Part shown: in pieces, positions 12,689 to 25,206 of the stretch
Position numbering within the stretch: the first letter of the stretch is position 1
Layout: each line of letters opens with the position of its first letter
DNA from: Phanerochaete sordida
Lineage: Eukaryota > Basidiomycota > Agaricomycetes > Polyporales > Phanerochaetaceae
Assembly (NCBI GenBank): GCA_019973155.2
Contig: BPQB01000033.1
Span: 62,001 to 126,000 of the forward strand
Direction of reading: 5' to 3'
DNA length: 64,000 nucleotides
Translations under genes and position numbers: made by a program
Notes under the pieces: generated by a model
Told to the model about the DNA's origin: nothing
Databases searched by the model: none
The model's input: only the letters and a program-made list of their open reading frames with translations

Positions 12689-15359
12689 CTAGACTTCCGG
12701 CCCCGCGACTTTCGCGTCTCCTACTTTCGCGTTACGCGCATGCCTGGGTAACGGCAATTCCTCAGCCGCATCTCACAACAAGGAGATACCACTCACATCG
12801 CTTTCACATGCCTTACCAGCATATCAGGCTCCATACGTGGTAGCAGGGGCACGTACGGACCATCTTCCCCGTCCTCGTCCTCATTCGCATCCGAATCCGA
12901 ATCCGAGTCCGAGTCCCACTCGGGGCCCCGAGTCTGTTGCCTGGTCTTGCACATGGTGCAGACGTTGCACACGAGCTTCGTATCTGGAAATTTCCTTGAC
13001 CATGTCGCGACAAGCTTTGCCTCGGTAGCGGACAGCGGCGGGTGCTCGAAGCGCCCGTCGAGCAGGCAGAGGAAGGGTGTATCACTGTCTAGATCGTGTT
13101 CATTGACCAGGCGTTCACGTTTCGGACATGTGGAACCGCTGGACGCAGTATGTGAGTTCGTGCACCCAGGAGGACGTACATTGAGTAAAAGTAACGTACC
13201 TGCGAGCGGCGGTAATGGCTTCGTAGAAGAATGCCTCGCGGATAATGTGCGATATCTGTACGCAATGAAAGGTAAGCACAGTACAAATCCTGCAGTAAAG
13301 CATACGTACGAGCTCAGAGGATGTCGCAGGTTGAGTGAACGTAGCACAGGTACACACAATCTTTCCGGACACATCGGCATACCGCGCGTCCTCCGGTAGT
13401 CCGACCTTCTGCAAGACTTTCCGCGCGACTGACGAAGCGAAGTACGCCTTCGGAGAGTAGAACGTTTCCCAAGGATGGGCGCTATGCACGTGTCTTGCGA
13501 GCTCAGTGATGGTGTAGGCTCTCATGCCCGGGCGGGGTTGGTTGTCAGGGAAGACGGTACAAGCTCCGGAGTAGCAGCGAAAGAGGACTGTCGCGAGCTC
13601 CAAGACGCCGTCAGACCCGTACCTCATATCCTTCGGTACACCTCTGCAACATCCAGCAGTCTCGCCCCGCGTCGAGGGTATAGCCTTGTTGGCGTGGTCG
13701 TCCTCGGGTTCATCGCGGGCGGCCGACGCCTGGGAGATTTCCGTGAGATGCGCCCATGCTGCTTTGACAAAATCAGCTTTGGTCCTGCGCGCAGCCTCCT
13801 GGAACGCAGGCAGCAGTATTTTGAAGCGCTCTGCGGTCATAGGGATCCGACCATCATCCTCCTCGAGCAACGCGCGCGCCGCAGGCAGCTCCGTCGCTTC
13901 TTCTGCGTTGGGGAGCGGCCCGTCCGCGACCGGCGCGTTAGGAAGAAAATCGTAGTACGCGTCGCGCAGATCGTACTTGTTCTCCTCGAGGCGCAGCTCG
14001 CGTTCGTGATCCTCGCGCGCCACTTTGGCCTCGGCGATGAGCTCCTCGAGACGTGGAAGAATATTAGCCCAGACTATGAATAGGAAGGTCAATCGCACAG
14101 GAAATGCGAAGCAGGCGATGTGTACACACTGCGGGGAGTGAGCTCGCGATTCTGCCTCACGATCGCGCGCCAGGCAGAGCTGAGAGGCTTAGGCAGATAA
14201 TACCAACTGTCCTCCGGAATATCTGCTTTGGTGTACCCGTGCTCGAGTAGCTTTGCCTTGATGCTATGAGCACTCTGCATGAGTGGTTGCGATACGGACG
14301 TTTGGTATCTTTACCTCTGTTCCCTAACGTCCCGAGGATCTGTCTCAGTAGTTTGCTGGCCACGGTCCCACTCCTTCAGTGTGAGCGAGAACTACTGAGG
14401 GTGAGCTCGTTGTTCTCACGACAAGAATATGTGCGGACATTACGCATGGCAAGCACATACTGTTTGCGTTCATCGATGTACGACTGCAACGCTGTGTCGT
14501 CGCCAGCCTCTTTCAGTGCATGGTGTCGCCCCCTCACTGTCCTGAATTCCCTAAGAGAATATTCCCCTGCCCCGTAGCCCCACCCTAGCACATCGTCACG
14601 CATCAGCGTAAAAGTGAAGGCCTCAGCACTGGGGTTACCTACTGCTCAATGTGGAGGGAAGGAGCTCCAGACAGTCAGGCGTTTTCGAATAGAACAAGCC
14701 ACACTTCTCGCCGAGGTTATAGCTGCTTTTGTAGCTACGAGCGATCAGTCTGCGAGGGATGCATCGACACGGCGATACACGACGCACTTCTGCTTCCAGC
14801 ACCAGCTACAGTAGCGCACGACGAAGTCTAGGTTGCACTTCTGCGCGCGCCTTCCGCATTCCTGTACAGCGGCGTCCTAGTAAGCATCCCGAGCCCGGCC
14901 GCCCCTAACAACACAGCGAGGCACTCACGAAGCACGCCGTCCCAAAGAGCGCCGCTGCGACGCGCAGCTCGCTCATGCCGCACGGTAGCTCGGGCAGGCC
15001 CATATTGCGGCGCGCCGCAGCCCAGAGGTGCCGTTGCTCGCGGCTCATAAGCAGCGTGCGGAAGCGGCGCGACGTCCAGCTCAGGTGCAGGAGCTCCTGC
15101 AGCGTCAGATGCGACACAATCTGCCGGAAATGAGCATGCAGATGGCATAGTGTGGGCGAAGAACGCGCGCCTCGAGCCAGACGTCCACGGGCATCTCGAG
15201 GAGCCGTGCGAGCTTGCCCGTCATGCTCCGCGCGTTCCATGTGGGCTTCGTGCTGAACGCGGGGGCTTTACCCAACGATTTAGCTGACTTGGATTTTCTG
15301 AAGCATGTTAAGATTTCTCGTGACGATAGTGCTCGGCGATCTCACTTCTTAGGAGGCAT
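12689..15359 (-). CDS. F-box/zinc-finger family protein, copy 2
   Basis: Starts with a 14-nt exon (15346-15359, MPPKK) and a 48-nt intron (15298-15345), then KSKSAKSLGK and the F-box GKLARLLEMPVDVWLE...IVSHLTLQELLHLSWTS. The Cys motif is ECGRRAQKCNLDFVVRYCSWC. The large exon encodes VWANILPRLEELIAEAK and the helical middle. The C2H2-like motif is altered here: CYSGAC spacing replaces the CxxC of other copies, with HVHSAHP retained. KIVCTCATF and the C-terminal CNVCTMC module follow. The last exon gives HARNAKVGDAKVAG, a degenerate version of the family tail, with the stop at 12689-12691. The intron at 15121-15170 begins with GC instead of GT. The acidic run of alternating Asp/Ser near 12890-12910 is specific to this copy. 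Confidence 0.82.
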
Positions 15360-16130
15360 GATGGAGGTTCGACGAGAAAGACGTAGGTTGGAGTAATCGC
15401 TGTCCCAGGGGCATCTCGAGGCGGCTCCCGAGCCGCCCGCACAGCATTTGGACTCTTGGAGGTAGCGTACCAAGAGTTCAAGTATTTCTCAACTTTGATG
15501 GAAGCTGTTTACGCATGAGCTAGGAATAATGGGTTGGTCGGGAGCTTTGAAGCGCCACGAGCACCGCGCGAGAATATCTTCAAGAAATAGAGGATATAAT
15601 ATGGGCGCTCTCACGGTCTTCTAAATATGGCAATTTCGCGATAATCAATGTCGTCATGTTGAGCTTGCGGGCCCGCTGCGACGCACCGCCGCGAGCCGTG
15701 ACCCAACCTACACCATTTCACCCGAGAACTATCCTAGGCCTTGCACAGACTCTGAAGGCAAAGCAAGCAACTCGTAGAAGAGCTACACGCACCGCTCGAC
15801 GCCGAGATGTTCGCCTGCTACCTGAACTCCACGTTTGCCTATCGTATGCGCACGGTATGCGCCTTACCTGCTGCGTATCACAGGCTGAATGCCACGGTAT
15901 AGCTTCTAGCGATAGCTTGAGCAGCTGGTGCATCGCTCGTAGCTACTCGAAAAACTGCGGATACCACGGTGCACGCGCCTGCGTGACGGGTTGCTGGCCC
16001 CCGTTGGCGCGTGTGACGCAAATACTCCAACGGTGGCGGGCGAGTATAAGTATCCACCGGGCGCACCGCTCGTCGCGCACGCACCCATTTTGCTTCTTCT
16101 GCCCACCACGTATTCGCAAGACCCAGCCCA
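15360..16130. other. Divergent intergenic region
   Basis: About 770 bases between divergently transcribed F-box gene 2 (-) and the SMP gene (+). It must contain both promoters. An open frame from 15656 on the + strand has Arg-rich, low-quality translation and is not called. Confidence 0.5.
16043..16051 (+). promoter_or_regulatory. TATA-like element of the SMP gene
   Basis: AGTATAAGT lies about 85 bases upstream of the ATG at 16131, in an otherwise GC-rich stretch. Confidence 0.4.
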
Positions 16131-17685
16131 ATGATGTCCGTCGACGTTGCCCGCCCCATCCCCGTCGTCACCGCGGAGGTGCCTGTCCTCTCGGGAGACA
16201 TCCTGCGCGAGATCAAGACCCCCACTGTCAGCCCACCAGCCGCGCGGGATGAAAGTCCCGACAACGCGACCGTCGCGAACGCGCTCGCCACACGGCGACT
16301 GTCTGCCGGCGCGGTTATTGCTGAGCAGATCGGCATCGACCTCGACGCCATTGGCCTAGGTGCGTTTCGCGCGCTACTCGCGTCTGATGAGGTGCTCATG
16401 GTGAACGAGCAGTGGAGGCGCGCAAGATCATGTCTGTGGAGCACAAAGTGCTCGGGTTCCGCCCGCCCCATGGTTCGCTCGCCGCAGAGGCGCAAGCAGC
16501 AGCTGCGAAGCACCCCGAAGTGAAGGGTGTCGCACCACCCGATCCTGAGAAGCTCAAGGAGGCTGCGAAAGTGGATGCTGAACGCATATTGTAAGTTCTA
16601 TGACGTTGATTCATTCGAAAGAAGGTACTGACCTACGTTCAGGGCAGAGCGTGTGAAGAACGAGAAGGAAGGCTCCAGTACCGGCACAGGGAAGACTGTC
16701 GTTGTCCCAGGCACAGTTCCAGGTTCAGAAACTGTGGTTGACTTGAACAACATCACTGAAGGTGCGTGTCTCGGACTGTGCGCTGGCCCTTCGCCAACTG
16801 ACGACAACACAGAGGAAGCGCGTCGCCTAATGTCGCACGAGCACCGCGCTCTGGGCTTCCGCCCTCCACCAGGCTCACTCGCCGCCGAGGCGCAGGCCGC
16901 GGCAGCGAAGCACACTGAACCGAGTAAGCCCCGCCGCAACTCGAACGAGCCCGCGCGCAAGCCGCGGCAGCAGTCTATGACCGTCGCCACCGCCCCGGGC
17001 ACCAACGCACACGTGCGCCGCGGCTCGAGCGAGACGCGCGGCAAGCCTCGGCAAAATTCGACCAGCGCGAACGGGAACGGCACTGCAGGCGCACGACGGG
17101 GCTCGAACGAGAGCGGAAAGCCACGCAGAGGGTCCGGCGAGCGAAATGGTGGCGCGCGTCGCCCGAGCGCGGTTGCACCAGCGAATAAGGACGAGCTTCT
17201 GCGCGAGGCCGCGCTGCGCGACGCGGAGCGCATCAAGTGAGTGCCTCATCGCATATATGCATGAAGCCTGCATGCTGAGCTCGAGCAGGGCGACCCGCGG
17301 CGTCAACGGCACACAAGTCTCCGAGCAAACGCACATCGATATCAAGGACCTCGCTGCGGACGTGCAGATGGGCGAGACGATCAACCTACCCGCGCCCGCG
17401 CAGGCGAACGTCGACCGCGAGGCGAAGACCGAGGTGTCGCAGCGCGAGGTCGCCGCCGAGCGCGACACCGCGACGGGCATGCAGGGCCAGGACGTCAGCG
17501 CCGCCGACGCGCTCCGGGATATGCAGGGCGTCGAGAGCGGCAAGCCCGACCGGGACGAGATGGATGTTGTGACGGAGACGGAGGTCGCGGCTGGCGAGCT
17601 CGAGCACGAGGTGCCCGCGACGCCCGTCATGTCGCGCACGGAGACCACGGACTCCGTCGAGATCGTGTGCGACGTCCTTGCGTGA
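16131..17685 (+). CDS. SMP (seed maturation protein) domain, LEA-like protein
   Basis: Exons 16131-16359, 16413-16590, 16643-16761, 16813-17236 and 17289-17685 give 448 residues. Two copies of an SMP-type repeat are clear: EARKIMSVEHKVLGFRPP...GSLAAEAQAAAAKH and EARRLMSHEHRALGFRPP...GSLAAEAQAAAAKH, each followed later by a Lys-Glu-Ala-Ala..DAERI helix. A weaker N-terminal unit (TVANALATRRLSAG..IAEQIG) resembles the plant SMP core. Between repeats lies a basic Ser/Arg/Asn-rich linker with recurring RRGS motifs; the C-terminal quarter is acidic and Glu-rich. The protein is hydrophilic with no membrane segments. In plants SMP proteins accumulate in desiccating seeds; in fungi a stress or desiccation role is inference. 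The intron at 16762-16812 is 51 nt, so retention would keep frame. Confidence 0.85.
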
Positions 17686-18643
17686 CGCGCCCGGGGGTAC
17701 TGCGAAGAACGCTCTTAACTCGGTAAATTCAATGGTGGATACCTCTCGGACAGCGCAATGCCGAGCACAGCGCATGTATTATTTTCTGTTATAATATGTT
17801 GTAAAGTATGGGCATCAATTGAAAGCTGATTAAATTACGCTAATGTTTAGGGAGACTTCGCGCGAGCAACGATGTCGAGGACTTTGCTTTCGGCTTGCTG
17901 TGGCCCGCAATGGATGTCTGGTTCGCGAGGCGCGGATGGTGGGACGGCGGCGCTCATGAGAGCGACGCTGATTATCGCAGAACTACCATATTAGGTAAGC
18001 GTCCCAGCCTGCGGAGAAGCGCCCGCATTATATCTTCTCTTTCTTGACATGACTCTCGTGCACTTCTGGCAATAACTCTCAACGGACTGGCTACTTATTG
18101 CAATGCGATGGAGAACCTTCCTCCGAACTCAAGAATTTCCGCGCAAGCTGAAGAGTACCGCTGTCAAATATCAATATTTGACATCGCCAACCCTATTTCG
18201 GGACAGTATCGCTAGTGATGTCCTCGAGGGACGGCGAAACTGCCTCAGACGAAATGGAGCAGCGCGTACAGTCCACGCAAGCGGCTTGTAGTGTCATGAC
18301 GGCTGTTTCGTCTTCTCGGTCTCGCCGGGGCGCGCACATTGCACTGGACATTGCTCGCCGAAGCCGTCCGCCGACTTCTCCGAAGCTGATTGTTGGCAAC
18401 ATGGCCTCAACGCGCCTTTGGCAGATCCCGCACGCTGTCCTCGACTACGATCTGCAGTCTCCGCACAGCCTTGCGGTCGTCGGCCGCGAGTAACAGTGTG
18501 CGCTCCGTATGTTTCACCCGGCCGTCGACGACGTTTCACCCCTCACACTGCGTACATAGGTCGGGCCCAGGCCTGCTCCCTCTTCCGCCACCACCATCTT
18601 GTCCCAACAGCGATTGAATACGACTTCGGTCTGAGTCGTGCTC
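17686..18643. other. Intergenic region upstream of the DUF3433-like gene
   Basis: About 960 bases. The part from 17760 to 18200 is AT-rich. A Ser/Arg-rich open frame at 18215-18493 shows no recognisable domain and no clear splicing into the next gene. It may be 5' leader or noncoding. Confidence 0.4.
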
Positions 18644-21142
18644 ATGAGGATCTTTCGTTCGAAGAAACAGCAGTCTACGGAGTCGGCGAAACGCTCCTCC
18701 AAGCGCTACCGCGAGTCGACACATCTCATCCCGACTCCTGGCGCACGATCAAGCAAAGGCGTACGTGCTACCGTCGTCCCCGTATCTATCAACTCACAGA
18801 GCCCTGGAAATGTAGAAAGCATGGCCTCTTTCAACGTGGAAAGTGCTCACGCTAGCAGTCTTCATGATTGTATTGGGGGTCGTCATACAGATTGTACGCG
18901 CCATCTCTGCACACAATGATGGTGAGTTCCGCAGACCTTGGCTTGAAGTCCGGCTGACTTTTCGATTTCGGATAGGATTCTCGGTTCCCCAAAAGAACGT
19001 GTTCCAATCCGTCGCACAACCGTCGTTCTTGACAGTGAGCTCTACCAGAGCGAATGCGACAGCATTCATCTAACATGAAGCAGGCCTTCTTCCCAACACT
19101 CTTCGTATTCCCATTGAGTTATTTTTGGGCTTCTGCAGACCGTGTCCTCCGACTCTATCAGGTGCGGCGACAGTATAACTGCTGGCTAATCCCATGCTGA
19201 CCTGCAGCTAGCCATATATTACGCTTCTGCAAGGACATGCGCGTGCAGAAGATAGTTTGTTGGAGGATTATGTTATGTCAAAGTACGCACGCAGCCAGAT
19301 CCTTCCAGTCTTCTATGATTTAATAGTACGCGCAGCGTGTTCTTCACTCTGTTCAAGACACTCAAGCGCAGAGAGTGGATCATTCACATGTCTATGGCCA
19401 CTGCTCTCGTGACAAACCTGTACCAGCCGCTGGCTGGCGCACTGCTGACTGTTCGTCAGACACCGAAGACGCATCGTGAGTCCGGCTGTACTTGTCATGC
19501 ATCAAAGAAGCTGACTGAATTATAGCACAAAATGTGTCCATGTCGACTACTCTCGGCTTGGCCCCGGACGTGAGCACGCTGAACGCTTTCCTCGCGGCTG
19601 CAGGCGTATGTCTTCAAACTTGTTTGGCCACCGCCACACTCATCATGCCTAGTTCACGGAAGCTGCCGCATTTCAGGGCCTCCCTGACCCGCCTTTCATC
19701 TTAGGCGGCTGGTCCGTCGCCCAGTTCCATGTGCGTCCTCTCCCTTTCGCAGTCCAACACCCAGCTCACTCTTTCTGGTAGCCTGTAGCCGCTGGCGGGC
19801 TCAACGCATCGGTCGTGTTGTCGACCACGGGCGTGAACAGCGCCGCGAACTGCAGCGTGCCGCCGACAATCAACCTTGACACGTCCATTGCCACGAACTA
19901 CACGATCACGGTGCATGATGCTGACGGCTGCACGTCCGTCGCGGCGTTCAACCCAGCGAGCGCAGACCAGCAGTACGGCACGTCGCCCGCGCTCCCCGGC
20001 ACATGCGGCCTTGACCCCGCGCTCGACGTCTCGTTCGCGCCGCTCATGTTCTGGTTCTTCCACACGAGCGATAGCGGCGTCAAGCAGGCGCGCGCAGTCA
20101 TGTGTCGCCCACACATTGAGCTGTTCAATGTCGACGCGCAGGTCTACCTCACGAACAACAGCCTGATGAGCGTAGAGCCCCTGAGCAACTACACAACGGC
20201 GAATAACGTCAGCGGGGATCCACTGCATGGGAAAGCGTACAATGCGTAAGGCTTTGTCTCCTGATCAGAAGTTCAATCTCGCTGAGACGTCGACCTCTGC
20301 AGAGTACTATTCAACCAGAGCAGCGTGAATGACTTCGTCAAGGCGCGTGCGGTGGCGATTCAGTCGCAGATCCCGGGTGCCATCTTTCGCTTTGCGTCGC
20401 AAGACCCGAACGTTCTACAGACACAGTTCTTCGACCCTCCGAACGGCTTCCTCTCGCTGACCGACAGGATATATGTATGTCAAGTTCTACGTGTGTGTTA
20501 TGTCCTGACTCAAATGAGCCCCCAGACTCAACATCTCGCGGTCAGCGCCAAAACTGTGTACTTCGTTTCGACCTCTAGCGAAAACGAGATGGGACAGTAC
20601 ACCTCACTTGTAGAACGCCTCGTTGTCGAGTACGTCGTGCATCTCTCCGCCGCTGCACCGTGACGCTGACTTCCCTTAGCACACTCGCCGCGCACGGCCT
20701 CTCCGCGCTGCTGCTGCTCATCGGCATGCTCGGCATCTGGATCCACCTCGCGCACGCGCGCATGCGGCGCGCGCTGCACCTCGCAGCGCCGCCGGGCACG
20801 CTCGCCGCGGCCGTCGCGCTCACGAGCCACAGCGGCTTCGGCGCGCTCCTCTTCCCGTACGACGACGCGCGCACGATCGCGGGCAAGCTCGCCAGGCTGC
20901 GCTTCAGCCTCGACGCGCGCACGGGCGCCGTCGTCGCCGACGAGTACGGCTTCGACGGCGAGGGCGTGCGCGGGAGCCCGCCTATGCCCGGCGGCAGCGC
21001 CGAGAAGGTAGAGCTGCGCAGCATGCCCAGCAACGTGCTTCTTCACGGGAATGCGTTCGGGAGGGATCTTGAGGACGTCCAAGAGCCCGAGCTGCCGTAC
21101 GAACAAGAGCCGCTCGTCTCGCCGAGACCAAAGCGGAGGTGA
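18644..21142 (+). CDS. Multi-pass membrane protein, DUF3433-like
   Basis: Exons 18644-18760, 18816-18921, 18976-19034, 19084-19161, 19212-19282, 19327-19475, 19526-19605, 19653-19730, 19782-20245, 20303-20474, 20526-20629 and 20680-21142 give 646 residues. The N-terminus is basic and cytosolic-like (MRIFRSKKQQSTESAKRSS). A first membrane helix WKVLTLAVFMIVLGVVIQIV follows, then FFPTLFVFPLSYFWA, a conserved LYQPYITL..LLEDYV stretch and LKRREWIIHMSMATALVT. This order matches fungal DUF3433 membrane proteins. A large region with several potential N-glycosylation sites (NCS, NYT, NNS, NVS) suggests an extracytosolic domain. The last helix is LSALLLLIGMLGIWIHLAHA, and the tail is cytosolic. The function is unknown; family membership is from recalled pattern only. 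Confidence 0.72.
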
Positions 21143-21331
21143 GGCTAGGCATGGGGGCTTCGTCATGATGTTGTACTATCTCTGTAGCAGTACAAGGACT
21201 TTTGTATCTCCACTTTCGCATTCCTAATGTATCTCATCATATGCATTGTCCAATGGTGTTCCTGTGATGACCATACTGTACTACACATCCAGTGTCTCTG
21301 ACTTTTGAGGTATCGCTTGTAGGGGTATCAT
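21143..21331. terminator. Short convergent 3' intergenic region
   Basis: Only 189 bases separate the stops of the DUF3433-like gene (+) and reductase B (-). The stretch is AT-rich, so overlapping 3' UTRs are likely. No discrete terminator motif is claimed. Confidence 0.35.
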
Positions 21332-24300
21332 TTACTCTAGGTGTCCAATCTTCTTCCAGTAACCAACCCAGCTCATCGCGTCCTTGTCGCTGAGCTGGGG
21401 CAGCGCGCGCAGGGACGGCGCCGCCTCCTGCGCCTCGCTCACGTCCATCTGGGGCAGGCCCATCGCCTCGGGCGAGCGCCCCGCAAAGTCCTGCGCCTCC
21501 TTGAAGAACTCGAAGAGCTTCAGCGCGGGGTTGCGCCGCATCATGTCGACCTCCTCCGCCGCGCTGAGCCCGCGCCCGCTCTTCTCGAGGCGCGCCATCC
21601 ACGCGTCGTACGAGACCTCCTCGAGCCCGAACTCTGCCGCGATGGGCGCGGTCACCGCGCGCCACGCGACAGGCCGCGGGTGCGCGAGGTGCAGCGTCGG
21701 CGCGGGCGCGGCGGACATCTCGATGAGCGCCGTGGCCGCGGCGTCGAGGGGGATCCACGAGATCGTCTGCCGCGCATACAATCAGCTTCCGGCTCAGCAC
21801 CAGCACAGGGAGGGCGCGCACCTTGTCGAGCACGGGGATGCAGCCGAGGAAGACGCTCGACTTGACGAGCGACGGGAACCACTCCTGCGCGTTCCACGCG
21901 CCCGCGCGCGAGCCCGTCATCTGGCCGACGCGCACGGACACCGCGCGCAGGCCGCGCTCGCGCGCCGCGGCGCGCAGGATCGTCTCGGACACCCACTTCG
22001 ACTCGCTGTAGCCGCTGCCCGCGGCGACGTGCGCGTCGATCGTGCGCTCGAGGACGGGCGCCGAGACGTCGATGTCGCGGAAGACGCCGATGGAGCTGAC
22101 GAAGGCGAGCGGCGGCGGCGCGGGGAAGGGCGAGGCGAGCGCGAGGTCGATGAGGTTGCGCACGCCGTGGACGCTGGGCTCGAACGAGCGCAGCGACATG
22201 TTGAAGTTCACCGGCCATGCTAGCGGCCCTGTCAGCCTTGTCGGCGAGCGTCGAACTCGGCGGGAGACTCACCGTTGTGGATGATGCGCGTCACAGACGT
22301 GCGGATCTCCTCGTAGAGCGCATCTTCGACGCCGATCTTGCTGTCCTCGACGGCCGTCTCGACGAGCACCAGCTTCGGCGACGCCACGAGGTCCACGTCG
22401 TAGCCGCGCTCCGCGAGGCTCGCCCGCTGCCGCTCCGCGAGCGGCGTGCTGCTCTTGCGGTTGAGCGCATACACGCGCGTCACGGCGGCGCTCTGCACGA
22501 GCTGCGCCAGCAGGGCCGCGCCGAGGCCGCCCGTGGTGCCGGTGACGAGGACGACCTCGTCTGTGGGGGCGGGCGCGACGGGGACGTGCGCGGGGAGGTC
22601 CCGCGTGTACTTCTCGACGGTGCTGAGCATGAACCTGACTGCGCGCTCCTGCTCCGAGCCCTGAGCGCCGCGCGCGGTCGCGAGCTCGGACGCGAACGCC
22701 GCGAGCGCGGCGATCGTGGGGTGCTGGTAGACGAAGTTGCCGGGGACGGCGCGCGTGTCGACGGGCGTGGTGTCGCGCAGCGCGTGCAGGAGCGAGTTCC
22801 GGATCCACGTCGCCTCGAGGCTGTCGCAGCCGTGCTGGAACAGATCGTCGTCGTCGTGCGGCGTGTGTCCGAGCACGCGCGACACGACTGCGCGCACGAA
22901 GGCCTTCGCAGGGGCGGGCTCCCACGACGAAGGCGGCGGGAGGTCGGCCTGCGAGGTCTCGTCTGCCGCGGCATACAGCGCCTCGATTTCGTCCGCGTAC
23001 TCGTTGATAATGGCGGGCCGCCGTGCGGTGTTCTTTGCCGTGTACGTGAAGGGCTTGTCAGGGGAGGCGACGAGGATCATCTAGAGCGCTCGGTGAGCAA
23101 CCATCCAAGCCCCTCAAACGGAGTGCTTACCTCCTTGAACAGCCGCGAGTGCTGGGGAGCGAACTCGTTCACCCGCTCCACAGTCGGCCTGTGTTGCACC
23201 GTCAGCACTTGTACGACGAGAGACGTCCCGAGGGGGCGACGTACCAGATCTTATTCCGGAACTCGCTCAGCTTCGCCGTGTCCGCGGGGTCGAACGCGAA
23301 CTCGGGCTTCGGCTCGACGACGATGCCCGCATTGAACTTGCCGCGGCCGAACACGACCGCACACCTGATGTGCGGGTCCTGGTTCAGGATCGCCTCTGCG
23401 CTTCGTCAGTCTCGTCGTCTATGCAGAATGCGCACGCGGAGGCGCACCGAGCGGACCGGGGTTCGTCTTCTCGCCGGTGCTGTGCATGATCTGGTCGTCG
23501 GCGCGGCCGAAGACCTTGTAGAAGCCGGGCTTCGTGGGGTGCGGTGCGAGCACGTCGTTCGTATCGTACCCCGGGACGCCGTCGACGACGACGTTGATGA
23601 CCGAGGGCACCTGGAAGGGACTCGGCTGGAGCGCATGCGTCAGCGAGGTTCAGGTGCACGCAAGCGCGGCGCGTACCAGGAGGATGAGCTGCACGTTGCC
23701 GTCGTCGTGCGGCATCAGGTGCGCCTTGAGCTCCTTCGGCATGCTGAAGTACTCCCAATCCTTGTCGACGGTTCCTGGACAGAAAGATGAGCATATATGC
23801 GGCCATGCAGCCGGACGCGGTGCGTACTGGGAAGAAGCATGTTCATCGCGCCGTACTCAGACGTGCCGTATATCGTGAGCACCGGAATGCCCGCCTCGGT
23901 GAGCTGGTCGCCGACCTCCTTCGCGAGCGGGCCTCCGCCGTAGAGCTGCACGGGTTCAGCATCCTGCGAGGATCTTCGAGGCGGAGCACTCACGACGCCC
24001 TTCGTCTTCTGGAGCACCTCAATCGACGCGGGGATCTTCGCCCACTCTTCGACGAAGCTCGGCACACAGATGAGCATGTCGCTCTTCGTCGCCGCGACGG
24101 CGCTGAGCATGGCCTCCGGCGTCGGCACGCGCGCGGGCGACTGCGGCGCGAACGCCGTCATGATGCTCCCAACGACGGGCTGCGCGCGCGTCAGCGGCGT
24201 GCCGCGGAACTGTACAGAGGAGGGGAGGCGCACCTGGAAACACGTCTGCAGGATGCCCATCGCGTGGAAGATCGCAAGCGTGTGGCACGCGAAGCGCAGG

Positions 24301-25206
24301 CCCGTGAAGTCCTGCTCGCCGTAGACTGGCGTGGAGATGTCAGGGGGGAAATATGTGAGTGTATGCGCGGCGGGACGTACAAGGCGCGCGCCCGTTCATG
24401 AGCTGGCGGTAGTGCGTCCAGGTGATCGGCTTCGGGAACGCCGTCGAGCCTGCGCGCGCGTCGGCGTCAGCGTCAGCCCCACACGACACGCAACATTGCA
24501 ACGCACCGGACGAATGCATCATCACCGTCGGCTCATCAAGATCCGCGTGCAGCGGCGGCAGCGGCTCGACCTCCCCCGCATTATAAACATCCTCGAACAC
24601 GGGCATGTCGGCGACGCGCGGCGGCTCCGCGCCCGCCAGCCGCATGTGCGCGAAGGCGCCCGCCGCGAGGTCCTGGTGCGCGGCCTCGCGCCCGAGCAGC
24701 ACGTACGGCGCGCGCGTGCGCGCGAGCAGGTGCGCGACGGCCGCGGGCGAGTTGCGCGGCGAGATCGGGAACGCGACGGCCCCCGCGCGCTGCACGCCGG
24801 CGAGCACCGTCGTGTACGTGATCGTATCTGTGCGTTCACGTGAGTGAGTGCGAGGGAAGCGGAGGAATGGAAGGGGCGCACCGGAGGACGCGAGCAGCGC
24901 CACGATGGGCCTGCGCTCGGCTGCGGGGTGCGCGTCGAGGACGGCGCGCACGATGCGGCCGGCGCGGTGCATCGCGTTGGCGGCTTCGGGCGCCTTGATC
25001 GCCGTGACGTGGCCGGTGTCGTCGGAGTACTCGAAGAATGGGTGGGCTGGCGAGTGCGCCGCGTGCCAGTCCCACATCTCCGCGATCGTGAGACTGCCGT
25101 CGAGCGGCGGCGGCACGAACGTCGTCGTGGCCAGGCCTTGCGTTTTCGGCGGGGGCGCGATGGGCAGGAACTTGAGGGTGTCGGGGTTCACGGTCTTGGG
25201 GTCCAT
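21332..25206 (-). CDS. Adenylate-forming reductase B (adenylation-thiolation-reductase)
   Basis: Paralogue of reductase A, sharing most intron positions. It begins MDPKTVNPDTLKFLPI. The adenylation domain shows HSSGSTAFPKPITW, IYGTSEYGAM and VFGRADDQIMHSTGEKTNPG; the carrier has GCDSLEATW; the reductase has TGTTGGLGA and SGYSESKWVSE; the C-terminus is WVGYWKKIGHLE. At the intron after FACH..GILQTCFQ a 54-nt intron rejoins PVVGSIMTAF, as in copy A. The frame equivalent to the GC-donor site of A is continuous here (FVEEWAKIP). The gene is markedly more GC-rich than A. Differences in the adenylation pocket region suggest it need not share a substrate with A, but no substrate can be assigned. Confidence 0.9.

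Noticed and set aside
21384..23335. Long + strand open frames opposite reductase B
   Set aside because: High-GC antisense shadows; the minus strand carries the carrier and reductase motifs.
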